From: Vogesella margarita | GTDB taxonomy: Bacteria; Pseudomonadota; Gammaproteobacteria; Burkholderiales; Chromobacteriaceae | Length of the DNA stretch: 64,000 nt | NCBI RefSeq assembly: GCF_028548475.1 | Contig: NZ_JAQQLE010000001.1 | Span: forward strand, 62,001 to 126,000 | Reading direction: 5' to 3' | In this document: positions 19,291-33,443 of the stretch, piece by piece | Numbering within the stretch: position 1 is the first letter of the stretch | How the letters are laid out: each line of letters begins with the position of its first letter | Translations under genes and position numbers: made by a program | Notes under the pieces: generated by a model | What the model saw: the letters and a program-made list of their open reading frames with translations, nothing else | Told to the model about the DNA's origin: nothing | Databases searched by the model: none

Positions 19291-22200
19291 TTGCGCCTTA
19301 CTCACATCAAACTGGCGGGCTTCAAGTCCTTCGTCGACCCCACCAGCATCGCCGTGCCCGGCCAGCTGGTGGCGGTGATCGGCCCCAACGGTTGCGGCAA
19401 ATCCAACGTGATCGACGCCGTGCGCTGGGTGCTGGGCGAATCGTCGGCCAAGCAGCTGCGCGGCGAATCGATGCAGGACGTGATCTTCAACGGCTCCTCC
19501 AGCCGCAAGCCGGTGTCGCGCGCCTCGGTGGAGCTGGTGTTCGACAACGGCGACGGCCAGCTCACCGGCCAGTGGGGGCAGTACGCCGAGGTGTCGATCA
19601 AGCGCGTGCTGACGCGGCAGGGCGAATCCAGCTACTACATCAACAACCAGCAGGTGCGCCGCCGCGACATCACCGACCTTTTCCTCGGCACCGGCGTCGG
19701 CGCCCGTGGCTACGCGGTGATCGAGCAGGGCATGATCTCGCGCATCATCGAGGCGCGCCCGGAAGAGCTGCGCGCCTACCTGGAGGAGGCCGCCGGCGTG
19801 TCGCGCTACAAGGAGCGCCGCCGCGAGACCGAAAACCGCCTCGCCGACACCCGCGACAACCTGACCCGCATCGACGACCTCAAGCTGGAGTTGGGCCGCC
19901 AGGTCGAGCGCCTGACCGAGCAGGCCGAGGTCGCGGCCAACTACCAGGACATGCGCGGCGCGCTGACCTTCAAGCAGAACCTGCTTGCGCTGGCGCGGCG
20001 CGAGGAGGCTGCGCGCAGCGAAGCCGCAGCGCGCGGCGAACTGGCGCGCATCGAAACCGAGGAAACCGCGCTGGAAGCGGCGCACACCCATCTGGAAACC
20101 GAGCTGGAAACCGTGCGCGAGGCCCACTACGCAGCCAGCGACGCGGTGCACGAGGCGCAGCAGGCGCTGTTCGAGGCCAACGCCACGCTGGCGCGGCTGG
20201 AAGAACAGCAGCGCCACCGCCTGCAAAGCCGCGAGCGGCTGGAGCGCGATCTGGCGAGCGCTCGCAACGAGCGCCAGCAGTTGGCGGAGCAGAAGACCCA
20301 GGTCGAGTATGAGCTGGACGACTGGCTGCCGCGCCGCGAAGAGGCGCAAATGCGCATGGAAGAGGCGCAGATGGGGCTGGAAGACGGCGCCGACGGCCTG
20401 CCCGGCGCCGAGGCCGCGTTCCGCGTCGCCGACCAGCGCCTGGCGCAGATGACGGCGCAGATCGCCAACCTGACCCGCGAACGCGACCTCGCGCGGCAGC
20501 AGGGCGAGCACTTGCGCCGCAGCATCGAGCAGCTGGCCGGGCGCGAAGACGCGCTGCGCCGCGAGCTGGCCGACCTCAACCTGCCGGACAGCGGCGTGCT
20601 GGAAGCGGCCCATGCCGAGGTCGCCCGCGCGCAGGCGGCGCTGGACGCGGTGCGCGCAAGGTTGGCCGCCGACGAGGCGAAGCAGGCGGATCTCGCCAGC
20701 GAACGCGAACAGCTGGACAAGACGCTGCATGAATTCAATAGCGACGCCGCCCGCGCCGAGGCCGAAGTCGCCGCGCTGGACGCGGTGCTGGCACGCGAGG
20801 CCGCCGGTGAGCAGCTGGCCGGCTGGCTGGAAGCGCAGCAGCTGGCTGGCGCGCCGGCGTTGTGGCAAAGCCTGCAGGTTGATGAGCGCTGGCGCGCCGC
20901 GGTGGAAGTGGTGCTCGGCGACAGCCTCGCCGCCCGCGCCGCCGCCTTGCCCGGCGATCTGCCGCCGGCGCCGCTGGCGCTGGTCGACTGCGCACCGGTG
21001 CCAGCCGTTGCGGCCAACTCTAGCCGCCAGCCGCTGCGGGATGTAGTCAGCGCCGGTGCGCCGTTTGCCGCCGCGCTGGCCGACTGGCTGGCCGGCGTCT
21101 ACTGCGCCGACACGCTGGACGAGGCCATCGCCCGTCGCGGCGAGCTGGCCGCCGGCGAGTGCTGGATCACGCCAGACGGCCACCGCGTCAGCGCGGTCAG
21201 CGTGCGCTTCAACGCCGCGCAGGCCGGCGACGGCATGATGGCGCGCAAGGCGGCGCGCGACGCGGCGGCGGAAAGGTTGGCCGCGGTGCAGCCGCAGATC
21301 GACAGCACCCGGCAACGGCGTGACGGCGTGGCGTCGATGCTGGGTATGCTGGCCGAGGCGGTGCGTGCACAGAAGGGCGCGGTATCGCGGCTGGAAGGCG
21401 AGCTGAACGCGGTCACGCTGGAGCACGTGAAGCTGGATCAGGCGGCACGGCAGGGTGCGGCGCGTCTGGCCGCCATCCACGCCGAACAGCAGCGCCTGCG
21501 CGACGAGCGCGACACGGCGCAGGAAACCATCGCCGAGGCCGAACTGCTGGCCGAAGAAAACGCGATGCAGCTGGAAGAGCTGGCCGAACAGCTGGAAGAC
21601 GCGCGTCTGGCGCGCCTGAACGCCGAAACCGGGCTGGAGCTGGCGCGCAACAAGACGCGCGACGCCGAGCGCATGCTGCACGAGATCAAGCTGGCGCAGC
21701 ATACCGCCGAGCAGAAGGTGGCCGAGCTGGCGCGCCGTGCACGCGAACTGGAAGACCGCGACCAGCAACTGGCCGAGCGCCTGGAAACGCTGGCGATGGA
21801 GGCGGAAACGGTGGAGGAGGCGGCGCCGGACGAGGTGCTGCAAGAGGCGCTGCTGCTGCGCGAAACGCGCGAGCAAACGTTGGCCGCAACACGCGACCAG
21901 CTCAACGCGCTGACCGAGACCCTGCGCCAGCACACGCAAAAGCAGCAGGAAGTCAGCGCCGCGCTGCCGGCGCTGCGCGAGGCGCGCTCCGACTGGTTGC
22001 TGAAGCATCAGGAAGCGCGGCTGAACGTCGAGCGCTTCGACGAGGAACTGAAAACCGCCGAGGCGGACGAGGCGGCGCTGCTGCCGCACCTGAACGACAG
22101 CGTGAAGCCGAATGCGCTGGCGGCGGAAATCGCACGCCTGGCGCGCGCCATCGAAGGCTTGGGCGCGGTCAACCTCGCCGCGCTGCAGGAGCTGGAAGAG

Positions 22201-22776
22201 GCGCAGAAGCGCGGCGAGTATCTGGCCAGCCAGACCGACGACCTGCTGCAGGCGATGGCGACGCTGGAAGAGGCGATCGCCCGCATCGACGGCGAAACCC
22301 GCGACATGCTGCAAAGCACCTACGAGGCAGTCAACGCCAAGATGAGCGAGTTCTTCCCCACCCTGTTCGGCGGCGGCCGCGCCGAGCTGGTGCTCACCGG
22401 CGACGACCTGCTGTCGGCCGGCATCCAGATCATCGCCCAGCCGCCGGGCAAGAAGAACAGCACCATCCACCTGCTATCCGGCGGCGAGAAGGCGCTGACC
22501 GCGATGAGCCTGGTGTTCTCGCTGTTTTCGCTCAACCCGGCTCCGTTCTGCCTGCTGGACGAGGTGGATGCGCCGCTGGACGACGCCAATACCAGCCGCT
22601 TCTGCGATCTGGTGAAGCAGATGGCTGCGCACACGCAGTTCCTGTACATCAGCCACAACCGCCTGACCATGGAGATGGCCGAGCAGCTGGTCGGCGTGAC
22701 CATGCAGGAGCAGGGCTGCAGCCGCATTGTGGCGGTGGACATCGTCGAAGCGCTGAAAATGCGCGAAACGGCCTGA
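19291..22776 (+). CDS. smc: Chromosome partition protein SMC
   Basis: A 1161-residue structural-maintenance ATPase that organises and segregates the chromosome. It has Walker A GPNGCGKSN near residue 32, two long coiled coils flanking a hinge at about 510-640, then the LLSGGEKALTAMSL signature and Walker B FCLLDEVDAPLDDAN. The start is TTG at 19291: the conserved MRLTHIKLAGFKSF begins there and no ATG is available. Two exact repeat words (20658, 21273) lie in the coiled-coil and hinge regions as RLAA codons using AGG-TTG. Confidence 0.97.
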   Translation: MRLTHIKLAGFKSFVDPTSIAVPGQLVAVIGPNGCGKSNVIDAVRWVLGESSAKQLRGESMQDVIFNGSSSRKPVSRASVELVFDNGDGQLTGQWGQYAEVSIKRVLTRQGESSYYINNQQVRRRDITDLFLGTGVGARGYAVIEQGMISRIIEARPEELRAYLEEAAGVSRYKERRRETENRLADTRDNLTRIDDLKLELGRQVERLTEQAEVAANYQDMRGALTFKQNLLALARREEAARSEAAARGELARIETEETALEAAHTHLETELETVREAHYAASDAVHEAQQALFEANATLARLEEQQRHRLQSRERLERDLASARNERQQLAEQKTQVEYELDDWLPRREEAQMRMEEAQMGLEDGADGLPGAEAAFRVADQRLAQMTAQIANLTRERDLARQQGEHLRRSIEQLAGREDALRRELADLNLPDSGVLEAAHAEVARAQAALDAVRARLAADEAKQADLASEREQLDKTLHEFNSDAARAEAEVAALDAVLAREAAGEQLAGWLEAQQLAGAPALWQSLQVDERWRAAVEVVLGDSLAARAAALPGDLPPAPLALVDCAPVPAVAANSSRQPLRDVVSAGAPFAAALADWLAGVYCADTLDEAIARRGELAAGECWITPDGHRVSAVSVRFNAAQAGDGMMARKAARDAAAERLAAVQPQIDSTRQRRDGVASMLGMLAEAVRAQKGAVSRLEGELNAVTLEHVKLDQAARQGAARLAAIHAEQQRLRDERDTAQETIAEAELLAEENAMQLEELAEQLEDARLARLNAETGLELARNKTRDAERMLHEIKLAQHTAEQKVAELARRARELEDRDQQLAERLETLAMEAETVEEAAPDEVLQEALLLRETREQTLAATRDQLNALTETLRQHTQKQQEVSAALPALREARSDWLLKHQEARLNVERFDEELKTAEADEAALLPHLNDSVKPNALAAEIARLARAIEGLGAVNLAALQELEEAQKRGEYLASQTDDLLQAMATLEEAIARIDGETRDMLQSTYEAVNAKMSEFFPTLFGGGRAELVLTGDDLLSAGIQIIAQPPGKKNSTIHLLSGGEKALTAMSLVFSLFSLNPAPFCLLDEVDAPLDDANTSRFCDLVKQMAAHTQFLYISHNRLTMEMAEQLVGVTMQEQGCSRIVAVDIVEALKMRETA

Positions 22777-22779
22777 ACG

Positions 22780-23493
22780 ATGCGCGCGGCGCTGCTGCTG
22801 TCGCTGGTCCTGCACGCGCTGCTGCTGGCCGCGTTTGCCTGGCAGTTCCGCCCGCTGCCGGCGCTGGCGCCGCCCTTGCAGGTGCTGTTGCTGCCGACTG
22901 AGGAGGTGTTGACGGCACCGCGTGGCGGCGAACGCGCCGTGGCGCCGGTCGCGGCCCGTCAACCCGCTGCGGTGCCGGCCGCGCGCAGCGCCGCGCCGGC
23001 GGCAGCCGCGCCATCCACACCATCCACACCATCGCCGCTACCGGCAGCCACGCCGCCGGCGACGGTGGCGGCGACCGGCAAGGCCGCGGCGGCGGCCGTC
23101 GCGCCAGCCGGCAGCAGTAACGGCTCCGGCAGCAACACTGCGGCCAACCTTGCGACCGCCAGTACGGCGCCGGCCGCGGCCGACGGCAAGGGCGGCGGTG
23201 CGGAAAATCCGGGCGAAAGCCGCGCGGTGCGGGTACGCTTTGCGCCTAAGCCGCCCTATCCGGCGCTGTCGCGCGAGCTGGGCGAGGAGGGCGTGGTGTT
23301 GCTGCGCATCATGGTCGGCGCCGGCGGAGAGTTCGAGCAGGTGCAGTTGCTGCGCTCCAGCGGCTTCATCCGCCTCGACCGCGCCGCGCGCGACGGCGTG
23401 CGCAGTTGGCGCTTCGACGCCGCGTGGCAGGCGGGGCAGCCGGTGGCGGCCAGCATCGACATTCCGGTACGCTTCCGCCTCGACGAGTCGTAG
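22780..23493 (+). CDS. TonB-like energy transducer
   Basis: A 237-residue protein with one N-terminal membrane anchor (residues 2-22), a long Pro/Ala linker (50-145), and a C-terminal TonB domain (PPYPALSRELGEEGVVLLRIMVGAGGEFEQVQLLRSSGF). It would couple the proton-motive force to outer-membrane receptors, or act in another envelope role. It starts 3 bases after smc. No exbB/exbD is nearby. A repeat word (23140-23151) encodes TAANLA in the linker. Confidence 0.85.
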   Translation: MRAALLLSLVLHALLLAAFAWQFRPLPALAPPLQVLLLPTEEVLTAPRGGERAVAPVAARQPAAVPAARSAAPAAAAPSTPSTPSPLPAATPPATVAATGKAAAAAVAPAGSSNGSGSNTAANLATASTAPAAADGKGGGAENPGESRAVRVRFAPKPPYPALSRELGEEGVVLLRIMVGAGGEFEQVQLLRSSGFIRLDRAARDGVRSWRFDAAWQAGQPVAASIDIPVRFRLDES

Positions 23494-23648
23494 CCGGCTG
23501 CCTTGCCTTGGGAGTAACAGGGACTTTCGGTGGCAGTTTTTTTGTGAAAATGATGCTTTCGGCGGGAAATGTCGAAAAATTGCGCGTTATTTCGATAGGG
23601 AATGGCCGATGACGCGAGGGTGGTCACCGTTTGCGTTGCGACGTTTGT

Positions 23649-23654
23649 TATAAT
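23649..23654 (+). promoter_or_regulatory. Extended -10 promoter element for zipA
   Basis: TGTTATAAT is a perfect extended -10 in the 200-base gap between the TonB-like gene and zipA, 40 bases before the zipA start. No good -35 is visible, as is usual for extended -10 promoters. Confidence 0.6.
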
Positions 23655-23693
23655 ACTGTCCTGAATAATGGCCACAGCAGTGGATAAGGCTCG

Positions 23694-27342
<3,649 letters not shown>

Positions 27343-27425
27343 CGGCAGCCAGAACTAGAGCGGCGGCGATAAAACGCCTACAATTGCCCGCTACTTAACA
27401 TGTTGTCCGGATAAAAAGACTCATC

Positions 27426-28298
<873 letters not shown>

Positions 28299-28314
28299 GC
28301 ACAACCCCATCCAT

Positions 28315-28352
28315 CACGCCGCCTGCTGCGTCGGGCGGCGTGCCGTTTTCTT
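28315..28352 (+). terminator. Likely terminator after galU
   Basis: A 9-base stem CACGCCGCC/GGCGGCGTG with a 10-base loop, followed by a short T-rich tail, between galU and hpt. Confidence 0.6.
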
Positions 28353-28370
28353 GAATAAGGACTCATCATC

Positions 28371-28913
28371 ATGGCTAATGTTGCCGAAGCCCGTGGCATC
28401 CTGAACAGCTCGGACATCCTGTTTACCGCCGAAGAAGTGGATGCGGCAGTGGACCGCATGGCCGCCGATATCACCGCCCAGCTGGGCGAGACCTATCCGC
28501 TGGTATTGTCGGTGATGGGCGGTGCGGTGGTGTTCACCGGCCAGCTGCTGCCGCGCCTGATTTTCCCGCTCGATTTCGACTACGTGCACGTGTCCCGCTA
28601 CGGCGACAAGACCCAGGGCGGCGAGCTGGTGTGGAAAACCGCACCGAAGGAAGATGTACGCGACCGTGTGGTGCTGGTACTGGACGACATCCTGGACGAA
28701 GGCCACACCATGGCCGCCATCCGCGACAAGGTCCTGGCCATGGGCGCCAAGGCCTTCTACAGCGGCGTGTTCGCCAACAAGCTGATCAGCAAGGACAAGC
28801 CGATCAAGGCCGATTTCGTCGGCATCGACGTGCCGGATCGCTACGTGTTCGGCTATGGCATGGACGTGCGCGGTGCCTGGCGCAACCTGCCGGCCATCCA
28901 CGCGCTGAAGTAA
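28371..28913 (+). CDS. hpt: Hypoxanthine-guanine phosphoribosyltransferase
   Basis: A 180-residue purine-salvage enzyme that joins hypoxanthine or guanine to PRPP. The PRPP-binding motif VVLVLDDILDEGHTM and the loop VSRYGDKTQGG are present. It sits beside a methylthioinosine phosphorylase that releases hypoxanthine, its substrate. A strong terminator follows. Confidence 0.94.
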   Translation: MANVAEARGILNSSDILFTAEEVDAAVDRMAADITAQLGETYPLVLSVMGGAVVFTGQLLPRLIFPLDFDYVHVSRYGDKTQGGELVWKTAPKEDVRDRVVLVLDDILDEGHTMAAIRDKVLAMGAKAFYSGVFANKLISKDKPIKADFVGIDVPDRYVFGYGMDVRGAWRNLPAIHALK

Positions 28914-28933
28914 GCCTGGAAGCCGCTCACGGC

Positions 28934-28966
28934 AAGCCCGCAACCTTAAATGTTGCGGGCTTTTTT
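28934..28966 (+). terminator. Intrinsic terminator of hpt
   Basis: An 11-base stem AAGCCCGCAAC/GTTGCGGGCTT with a 7-base loop and a T run. Confidence 0.92.
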
Positions 28967-29018
28967 CATGCCTGCGGATTAGAATCCGGCACAGAGCAGC
29001 CATAACAAGGAGAACGTC

Positions 29019-29747
29019 ATGCTCGCCATCATCGGAGGCAGCAGCCTCGCCAAATTGCCCATTCTCGAAGTCACCCATCGCCAGGTTGTGCGCACCCCGT
29101 ATGGCGATCCGTCCTGCGCGCTGACCTTTGGCCGCATCGGCATGCAGAACGTGGTGTTCATTGCCCGTCACGGCTACGGCAATTCCATCGCCCCGCACGA
29201 GATCAATTACCGTGCCAATATCTGGGCCTTGCACAGTGTCGGTGTCAAGGGTGTGATCGCCATCGGCAGCGTCGGCGGTATCCGCCCGGACATGGTGCCG
29301 GGCAGCCTGGTGATCCCCGACAATATTGTCGACTACAGCTGGGGCCGCAAGCACACCTTTTTCGAGGGACCGGACAAGCCGGTGGTGCACGTCGACTTCA
29401 CCTGGCCGTTTGACCGCGAGCTGCGTGCCCGCCTGGTGCAGACCAGCCGCGAGGCCGGCCTGAGCGTGATCGACGGAGCGGTCTATGCCTGCACCCAGGG
29501 GCCGAGACTGGAAAGTGTGGCGGAAATCCGCCGCATCGAGCGGGACGGCGCCGACATGGTCGGCATGACCGGCATGCCGGAGGCGGCACTGGCGCGGGAG
29601 CTGGCGCTGCCCTACGCCAACCTCAGCCTGGTGGTGAACTGGGCGGCCGGGCGAGGCGGTACAGGCAAGCCCATCGTGCTGGATGCCTCGGTAATGGATC
29701 GTGGCGTAGCCCAGATATCCCGGCTGCTGACGCAGCTGCTGTCATAA
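29019..29747 (+). CDS. S-methyl-5'-thioinosine phosphorylase (MTIP/MTAP family)
   Basis: A 242-residue purine nucleoside phosphorylase of the MTAP superfamily. The motifs RHGYGNSIAPHEINYRANIWAL and ACTQGPRLES ... GADMVGMTGMPEAALARE are characteristic, and the shorter length and MTGMPEA segment match the Pseudomonas MTIP type. It would split methylthioinosine from polyamine or quorum-signal synthesis into hypoxanthine and methylthioribose-1-phosphate. The neighbouring hpt supports this. AAGGAG precedes the start. Confidence 0.85.
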   Translation: MLAIIGGSSLAKLPILEVTHRQVVRTPYGDPSCALTFGRIGMQNVVFIARHGYGNSIAPHEINYRANIWALHSVGVKGVIAIGSVGGIRPDMVPGSLVIPDNIVDYSWGRKHTFFEGPDKPVVHVDFTWPFDRELRARLVQTSREAGLSVIDGAVYACTQGPRLESVAEIRRIERDGADMVGMTGMPEAALARELALPYANLSLVVNWAAGRGGTGKPIVLDASVMDRGVAQISRLLTQLLS

Positions 29748-29855
29748 GCATACGGTCGCCATTGCCGTTTTGATGTTGTTATTAAATGTCATTTGCTCGT
29801 CATGCAATTTTACCCGCTACCTTGGCGGTATGCACGAGCTGATCTGGATAAAGCC

Positions 29856-31109
29856 ATGACCAAAATCATTTCCATCAAGAACAAAATGCTCACCGTCCCG
29901 GCCATCGCCCCAGCCTATATGGCGAAGTTCCAGTGCATCGGGCCGGAATGTCAGGATCATTGCTGTCGTAAGTGGCATGTGAACATTGATAAACAGCACT
30001 ATCAATACTTGCGCAATCAGGCGCCAGAAGGTTTGCGTGTATTGGCAAGCGAGTCGATCAAGCAGAATCCTGCATCAAAGAACGATGCGAGCTTTGCCGT
30101 GCTGGGCTTCAAGGGTGATGATGGTACCTGTGCGATGCTTGATGAGCGGAAGCTGTGCAAGATTCATGCTGATGTTGGGGCTGATGCCCTGCCGGACGTG
30201 TGCTACATCTACCCGCGCAGTCAATGGCGGCATCAGGGGGTCTGGCGTCAGTCTGCCATGTTGTCCTGTCCTGAAGCGGCCCGTTTATGTCTGACAGATC
30301 CACAGGCGATGGCATTGACAGAAAGTGCGTTTACCAGCCGGGCAACCGTCATGAACGATAAAACCAGTTCACGACCGGGTACGGCTGATGCGGATATCAA
30401 TGCCTTTCTGATTAACCTGTTCCAGGTGCGTGACTACCCATTCTGGCAGCGCATGGCACTGATGGTGATGTGCTGTGCCGAGGCGGACCGCTTGCTTGCA
30501 GAGGGTAGGGCAGGGGAAATTACAGCCCTGCTGGATACTTTTTCTGCCGCGATCCTTAGTGGCGAATGCAGACAGTGGCTGGATCCGGTAAAGCCGGATT
30601 TCGCTGAGAAAGTGATGGTCGCGATTCCTCTGTTTCAAAAAGGCATCGGGCAGGATATCGGCCTCCAGTTCGACACCGTGATAAAGCTGTTTGCCCTGGG
30701 CTATGGCATTGCCGAACCTTTGGATCAAAAAAAGATCGAGCTTAGCTATCAGGCAATATGGCATTTGAAGCTACAGCCATTCCTGGATGAACACCCTTAT
30801 TTCCTGGAAAACTGGTTCCTGAATCACTTTTTCCACACTGGATTCCCGTTGAATTATTCCGGCGCGCTGTTGCAGGGCTGCGCGCCTATCGTTGTTAAAT
30901 ACACTATGGCGATGTTCTTGCTTGGCGGGATGGCAGTTGCGCAAGGCGAGGCGTTTGATCTGCAGCAGGCGGTTTGGGCGGTGCAGGTTATTGAAAAAAC
31001 ATTCGAGCACAATACGTCATTCCGCAACCATTTGACACTGGATGTCGCGGCGACAGCACAGCTACTGAATTTGCTCGCGGAGCCTGCTGACCAGCTACCC
31101 GTCCCTTAA
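29856..31109 (+). CDS. fliB: Flagellin lysine-N-methylase
   Basis: A 417-residue FliB protein, known in Salmonella to methylate surface lysines of flagellin. The Cys-rich core is clear: C27-IGPE-C-QDH-CC, then DGTCAMLDERKLCKIH and LPDVCYIYPR, suggesting a metal or iron-sulfur centre. I chose ATG 29856; 29886 is an alternative that still keeps the Cys motif. It lies 150 bases upstream of fliC in the same direction, and its codon use is more AT-tolerant than the preceding genes. Confidence 0.92.
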   Translation: MTKIISIKNKMLTVPAIAPAYMAKFQCIGPECQDHCCRKWHVNIDKQHYQYLRNQAPEGLRVLASESIKQNPASKNDASFAVLGFKGDDGTCAMLDERKLCKIHADVGADALPDVCYIYPRSQWRHQGVWRQSAMLSCPEAARLCLTDPQAMALTESAFTSRATVMNDKTSSRPGTADADINAFLINLFQVRDYPFWQRMALMVMCCAEADRLLAEGRAGEITALLDTFSAAILSGECRQWLDPVKPDFAEKVMVAIPLFQKGIGQDIGLQFDTVIKLFALGYGIAEPLDQKKIELSYQAIWHLKLQPFLDEHPYFLENWFLNHFFHTGFPLNYSGALLQGCAPIVVKYTMAMFLLGGMAVAQGEAFDLQQAVWAVQVIEKTFEHNTSFRNHLTLDVAATAQLLNLLAEPADQLPVP

Positions 31110-31153
31110 AGAGTGGCTGACTCGGATGGTGACGTTTGTCGGTAAAAAATTAC

Positions 31154-31180
31154 TAAAGTCTGGATAAGTGCCGCCGATAT
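31154..31180 (+). promoter_or_regulatory. Sigma-28 (FliA) promoter of fliC
   Basis: TAAA (31154-31157), 15 bases, then GCCGATAT (31173-31180) match the sigma-28 consensus TAAA-N15-GCCGATAA with a single difference. It lies 79 bases before the flagellin start. Flagellin should be a late gene. Confidence 0.88.
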
Positions 31181-31258
31181 CGCTAGCAAGGGTAAAAAGA
31201 AGTCCGGTGGCTAGCCGGAAAGCCCGGCAGCAGATCACTTATCAAGGAGTAACACACC

Positions 31259-33364
31259 ATGTTGACCGTTAATACCAACGTCACTTCGCTGGGCGCCCAG
31301 CGTACCCTGAACAACTCGACCAGCAGCCTGTCCACCTCCCTGCAGCGCCTGTCTTCCGGTCTGCGTATCAACGGAGCCAAAGACGACGCCGCTGGTCTGT
31401 CCATCGCCAGCCGTATGACTGCGCAGATTCGCGGCGTAGGCCAGGCGATCCGTAACGCCAACGACGGTATCTCCGTTGCGCAAACGGCTGAAGGCGGCCT
31501 GAACCAGGTCGGCGACATGCTGCAGCGTATGCGCGAACTGGCGGTGCAGTCTGCCAACGGTTCTAACTCCGCCAGCGACCGTAAAACCATCCAGAACGAA
31601 ATCACCCAGCTGTACGACGAGATCGACCGTATCTCCGGTGCCACCGAATTCAACGGCCAGAAGCTGTTCTCCGGTAATGATGCGCTGAACGCCAAAAGCT
31701 TCCAGATTGGTGCCAACGCCAATCAGACCATTTCCTACAAGATCGGTGAAGTGAGCACCAAGACCCTGGGTCTGAACAGCTCGGTAGCGGATGGCCAGAC
31801 CTATTCCGGCCGCGTTGATCCGACCAACTTCTCTGTTGCCAATCTGACTGATGGCGATCTGGTGATTAATGGTAAGGCTGTCGATTTTGATTCGGCTGCT
31901 GCCAAGCTGATTGATGCCGATGGAGACGCCACGGCACAAAACTCCATTCGTGATATTGAAGCGGTGATCAATGCTTCTTCATCGGTTACCGGCGTGTCTG
32001 CTGATGCGTTTAATAAGGTGGAAGGTACCGCAGCTACTGTTAGCAGCAGCAAGCTGGTCTCTGGCTTGACTCTCAAAGTTGGTTCGGGTGCGGCGGTCAC
32101 TATTGATGATGCCTCCAGCCTGGAGCAGTTGGCCGAAAACATTAACAAGCAAGTCGGTGGCGTTACCGCGACGATCGGTGATAAAGGCAATTTGGTCTTG
32201 TCCAACGATACCGGCGATGCCATCACCGTTGGTGGCACGACCGCCAACTCGGGTCTGAGTGCCGGTGCTTTCAACGGCATGTTGGCGTTCAAGTCGGCGG
32301 ATGGCTCGGACATCAACTTTAGTACCAAGACTGGCACAGCATCTTCTAAACTGAACCAGTTTGGTTTGAATGCGAGCAGTGGCAACGGTAGCACCTCCAG
32401 TTCTGGCTCGATTACCGCAGCTGTAGGCCAGGCCGCGACTATTACTGCGATGAATGCTGCTGGTGTTTATGATCCAACGACAAACACAACTGACGTTGTG
32501 AAAATCAATGGTGTTGCCGTGGGTAAGGCGTCCAGTCTTAGTGCTGCCGATGGTGCCGCAGCAATCAATGCCATTAAAGGCCAGACTGGTGTATCGGCTG
32601 CAGCCAAAACAGAGGCTGCTTTTGATCTGGATTTTACGAAACTTAATGACCTCACCATCAATGGCACAACTGTCGCCATGGGGGCTACTGAGGTTGATGT
32701 TGCTTCAGTCGTTACCAAAATTAATGGTTCTGGCATTCAGGGTGTTGTGGCTGAGGCGGATACCACGACCGGTCGCTTGGTGCTGCGTTCCGATACCGGT
32801 GCCGACATTTTGATGACCAACGGTGATGTTACCGGTGCTGGTGGTGCTGGTTTTGTCACCAAGGCTTATGACTCTGCTGCCGGCACCAATGCCACTGTTG
32901 TCGCCGCAAACGGTTCGGTAGGTATCCGCGGCAAGATCACGCTGACGGCTGATAACGGCGGTTCGGTTCGTGTTGACGGCGATGGCTCTGCCACCGGTGG
33001 TACGGGTCTGACCAAGTTTGGCCTGGTGGCACAGAACGGTGATGACAATGTGGTCGGTGGCGGCCTGAACGTAATGACCGCGGCCAGCGCCACAAAGGCG
33101 ATGGAAGCGATCGACAAGGCTATTAACCGCGTCAACGAAAAGCGTTCCGAGCTGGGTGCGGTACAAAACCGTTTCTCCAACACCATCTCGAACCTGCAGA
33201 TTTCGTCCGAAAACCTGTCTGCTTCGCGTAGCCGGATTCAGGATGCTGACTTTGCCGCAGAAACTGCCGCACTGAGCCGCAACCAGATCCTGCAACAAGC
33301 CGGTACCGCGATGCTGGCTCAGGCTAACCAGTTGCCACAGCAAGTGATGCAGCTGCTGCGTTAA
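31259..33364 (+). CDS. fliC: Flagellin, large variant with extended central domain
   Basis: A 701-residue filament subunit. The conserved N-terminal D0/D1 helices (MLTVNTNVTSLGAQRTLNNS to about 170) and C-terminal D1/D0 (last about 95 residues, ending VMQLLR) are typical, but the central region of about 430 residues is much longer than in common 280-500-residue flagellins. It contains three flagellin-hook-IN-like motifs: VINGKAVDF (about 201), KINGVAVGK (about 415) and TINGTTVAM (about 465). AAGGAG precedes the start and a terminator follows. Confidence 0.97.
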   Translation: MLTVNTNVTSLGAQRTLNNSTSSLSTSLQRLSSGLRINGAKDDAAGLSIASRMTAQIRGVGQAIRNANDGISVAQTAEGGLNQVGDMLQRMRELAVQSANGSNSASDRKTIQNEITQLYDEIDRISGATEFNGQKLFSGNDALNAKSFQIGANANQTISYKIGEVSTKTLGLNSSVADGQTYSGRVDPTNFSVANLTDGDLVINGKAVDFDSAAAKLIDADGDATAQNSIRDIEAVINASSSVTGVSADAFNKVEGTAATVSSSKLVSGLTLKVGSGAAVTIDDASSLEQLAENINKQVGGVTATIGDKGNLVLSNDTGDAITVGGTTANSGLSAGAFNGMLAFKSADGSDINFSTKTGTASSKLNQFGLNASSGNGSTSSSGSITAAVGQAATITAMNAAGVYDPTTNTTDVVKINGVAVGKASSLSAADGAAAINAIKGQTGVSAAAKTEAAFDLDFTKLNDLTINGTTVAMGATEVDVASVVTKINGSGIQGVVAEADTTTGRLVLRSDTGADILMTNGDVTGAGGAGFVTKAYDSAAGTNATVVAANGSVGIRGKITLTADNGGSVRVDGDGSATGGTGLTKFGLVAQNGDDNVVGGGLNVMTAASATKAMEAIDKAINRVNEKRSELGAVQNRFSNTISNLQISSENLSASRSRIQDADFAAETAALSRNQILQQAGTAMLAQANQLPQQVMQLLR

Positions 33365-33394
33365 GTTGACAGCGACTTGATGGTTTAAACTGAA

Positions 33395-33426
33395 AAACCC
33401 GGCGGCATTCAGCCGCCGGGTTTCTT
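33395..33426 (+). terminator. Intrinsic terminator of fliC
   Basis: A 12-base stem AAACCCGGCGGC/GCCGCCGGGTTT with a 5-base loop, then TCTT. It probably isolates abundant flagellin mRNA from flaG-fliDST. Confidence 0.9.
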
Positions 33427-33443
33427 ACCGCAGGAGGTGTATC

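Noticed and set aside
19252-22470. Very long open frame antisense to smc
   Set aside because: It is the mirror frame of a GC-rich coding sequence; it has low-complexity Arg/Gln/Leu/Val composition and no domain, while smc is fully conserved. The same holds for long frames antisense to gcdH/ETF-QO (11936-14716) and recG (54849-57062).
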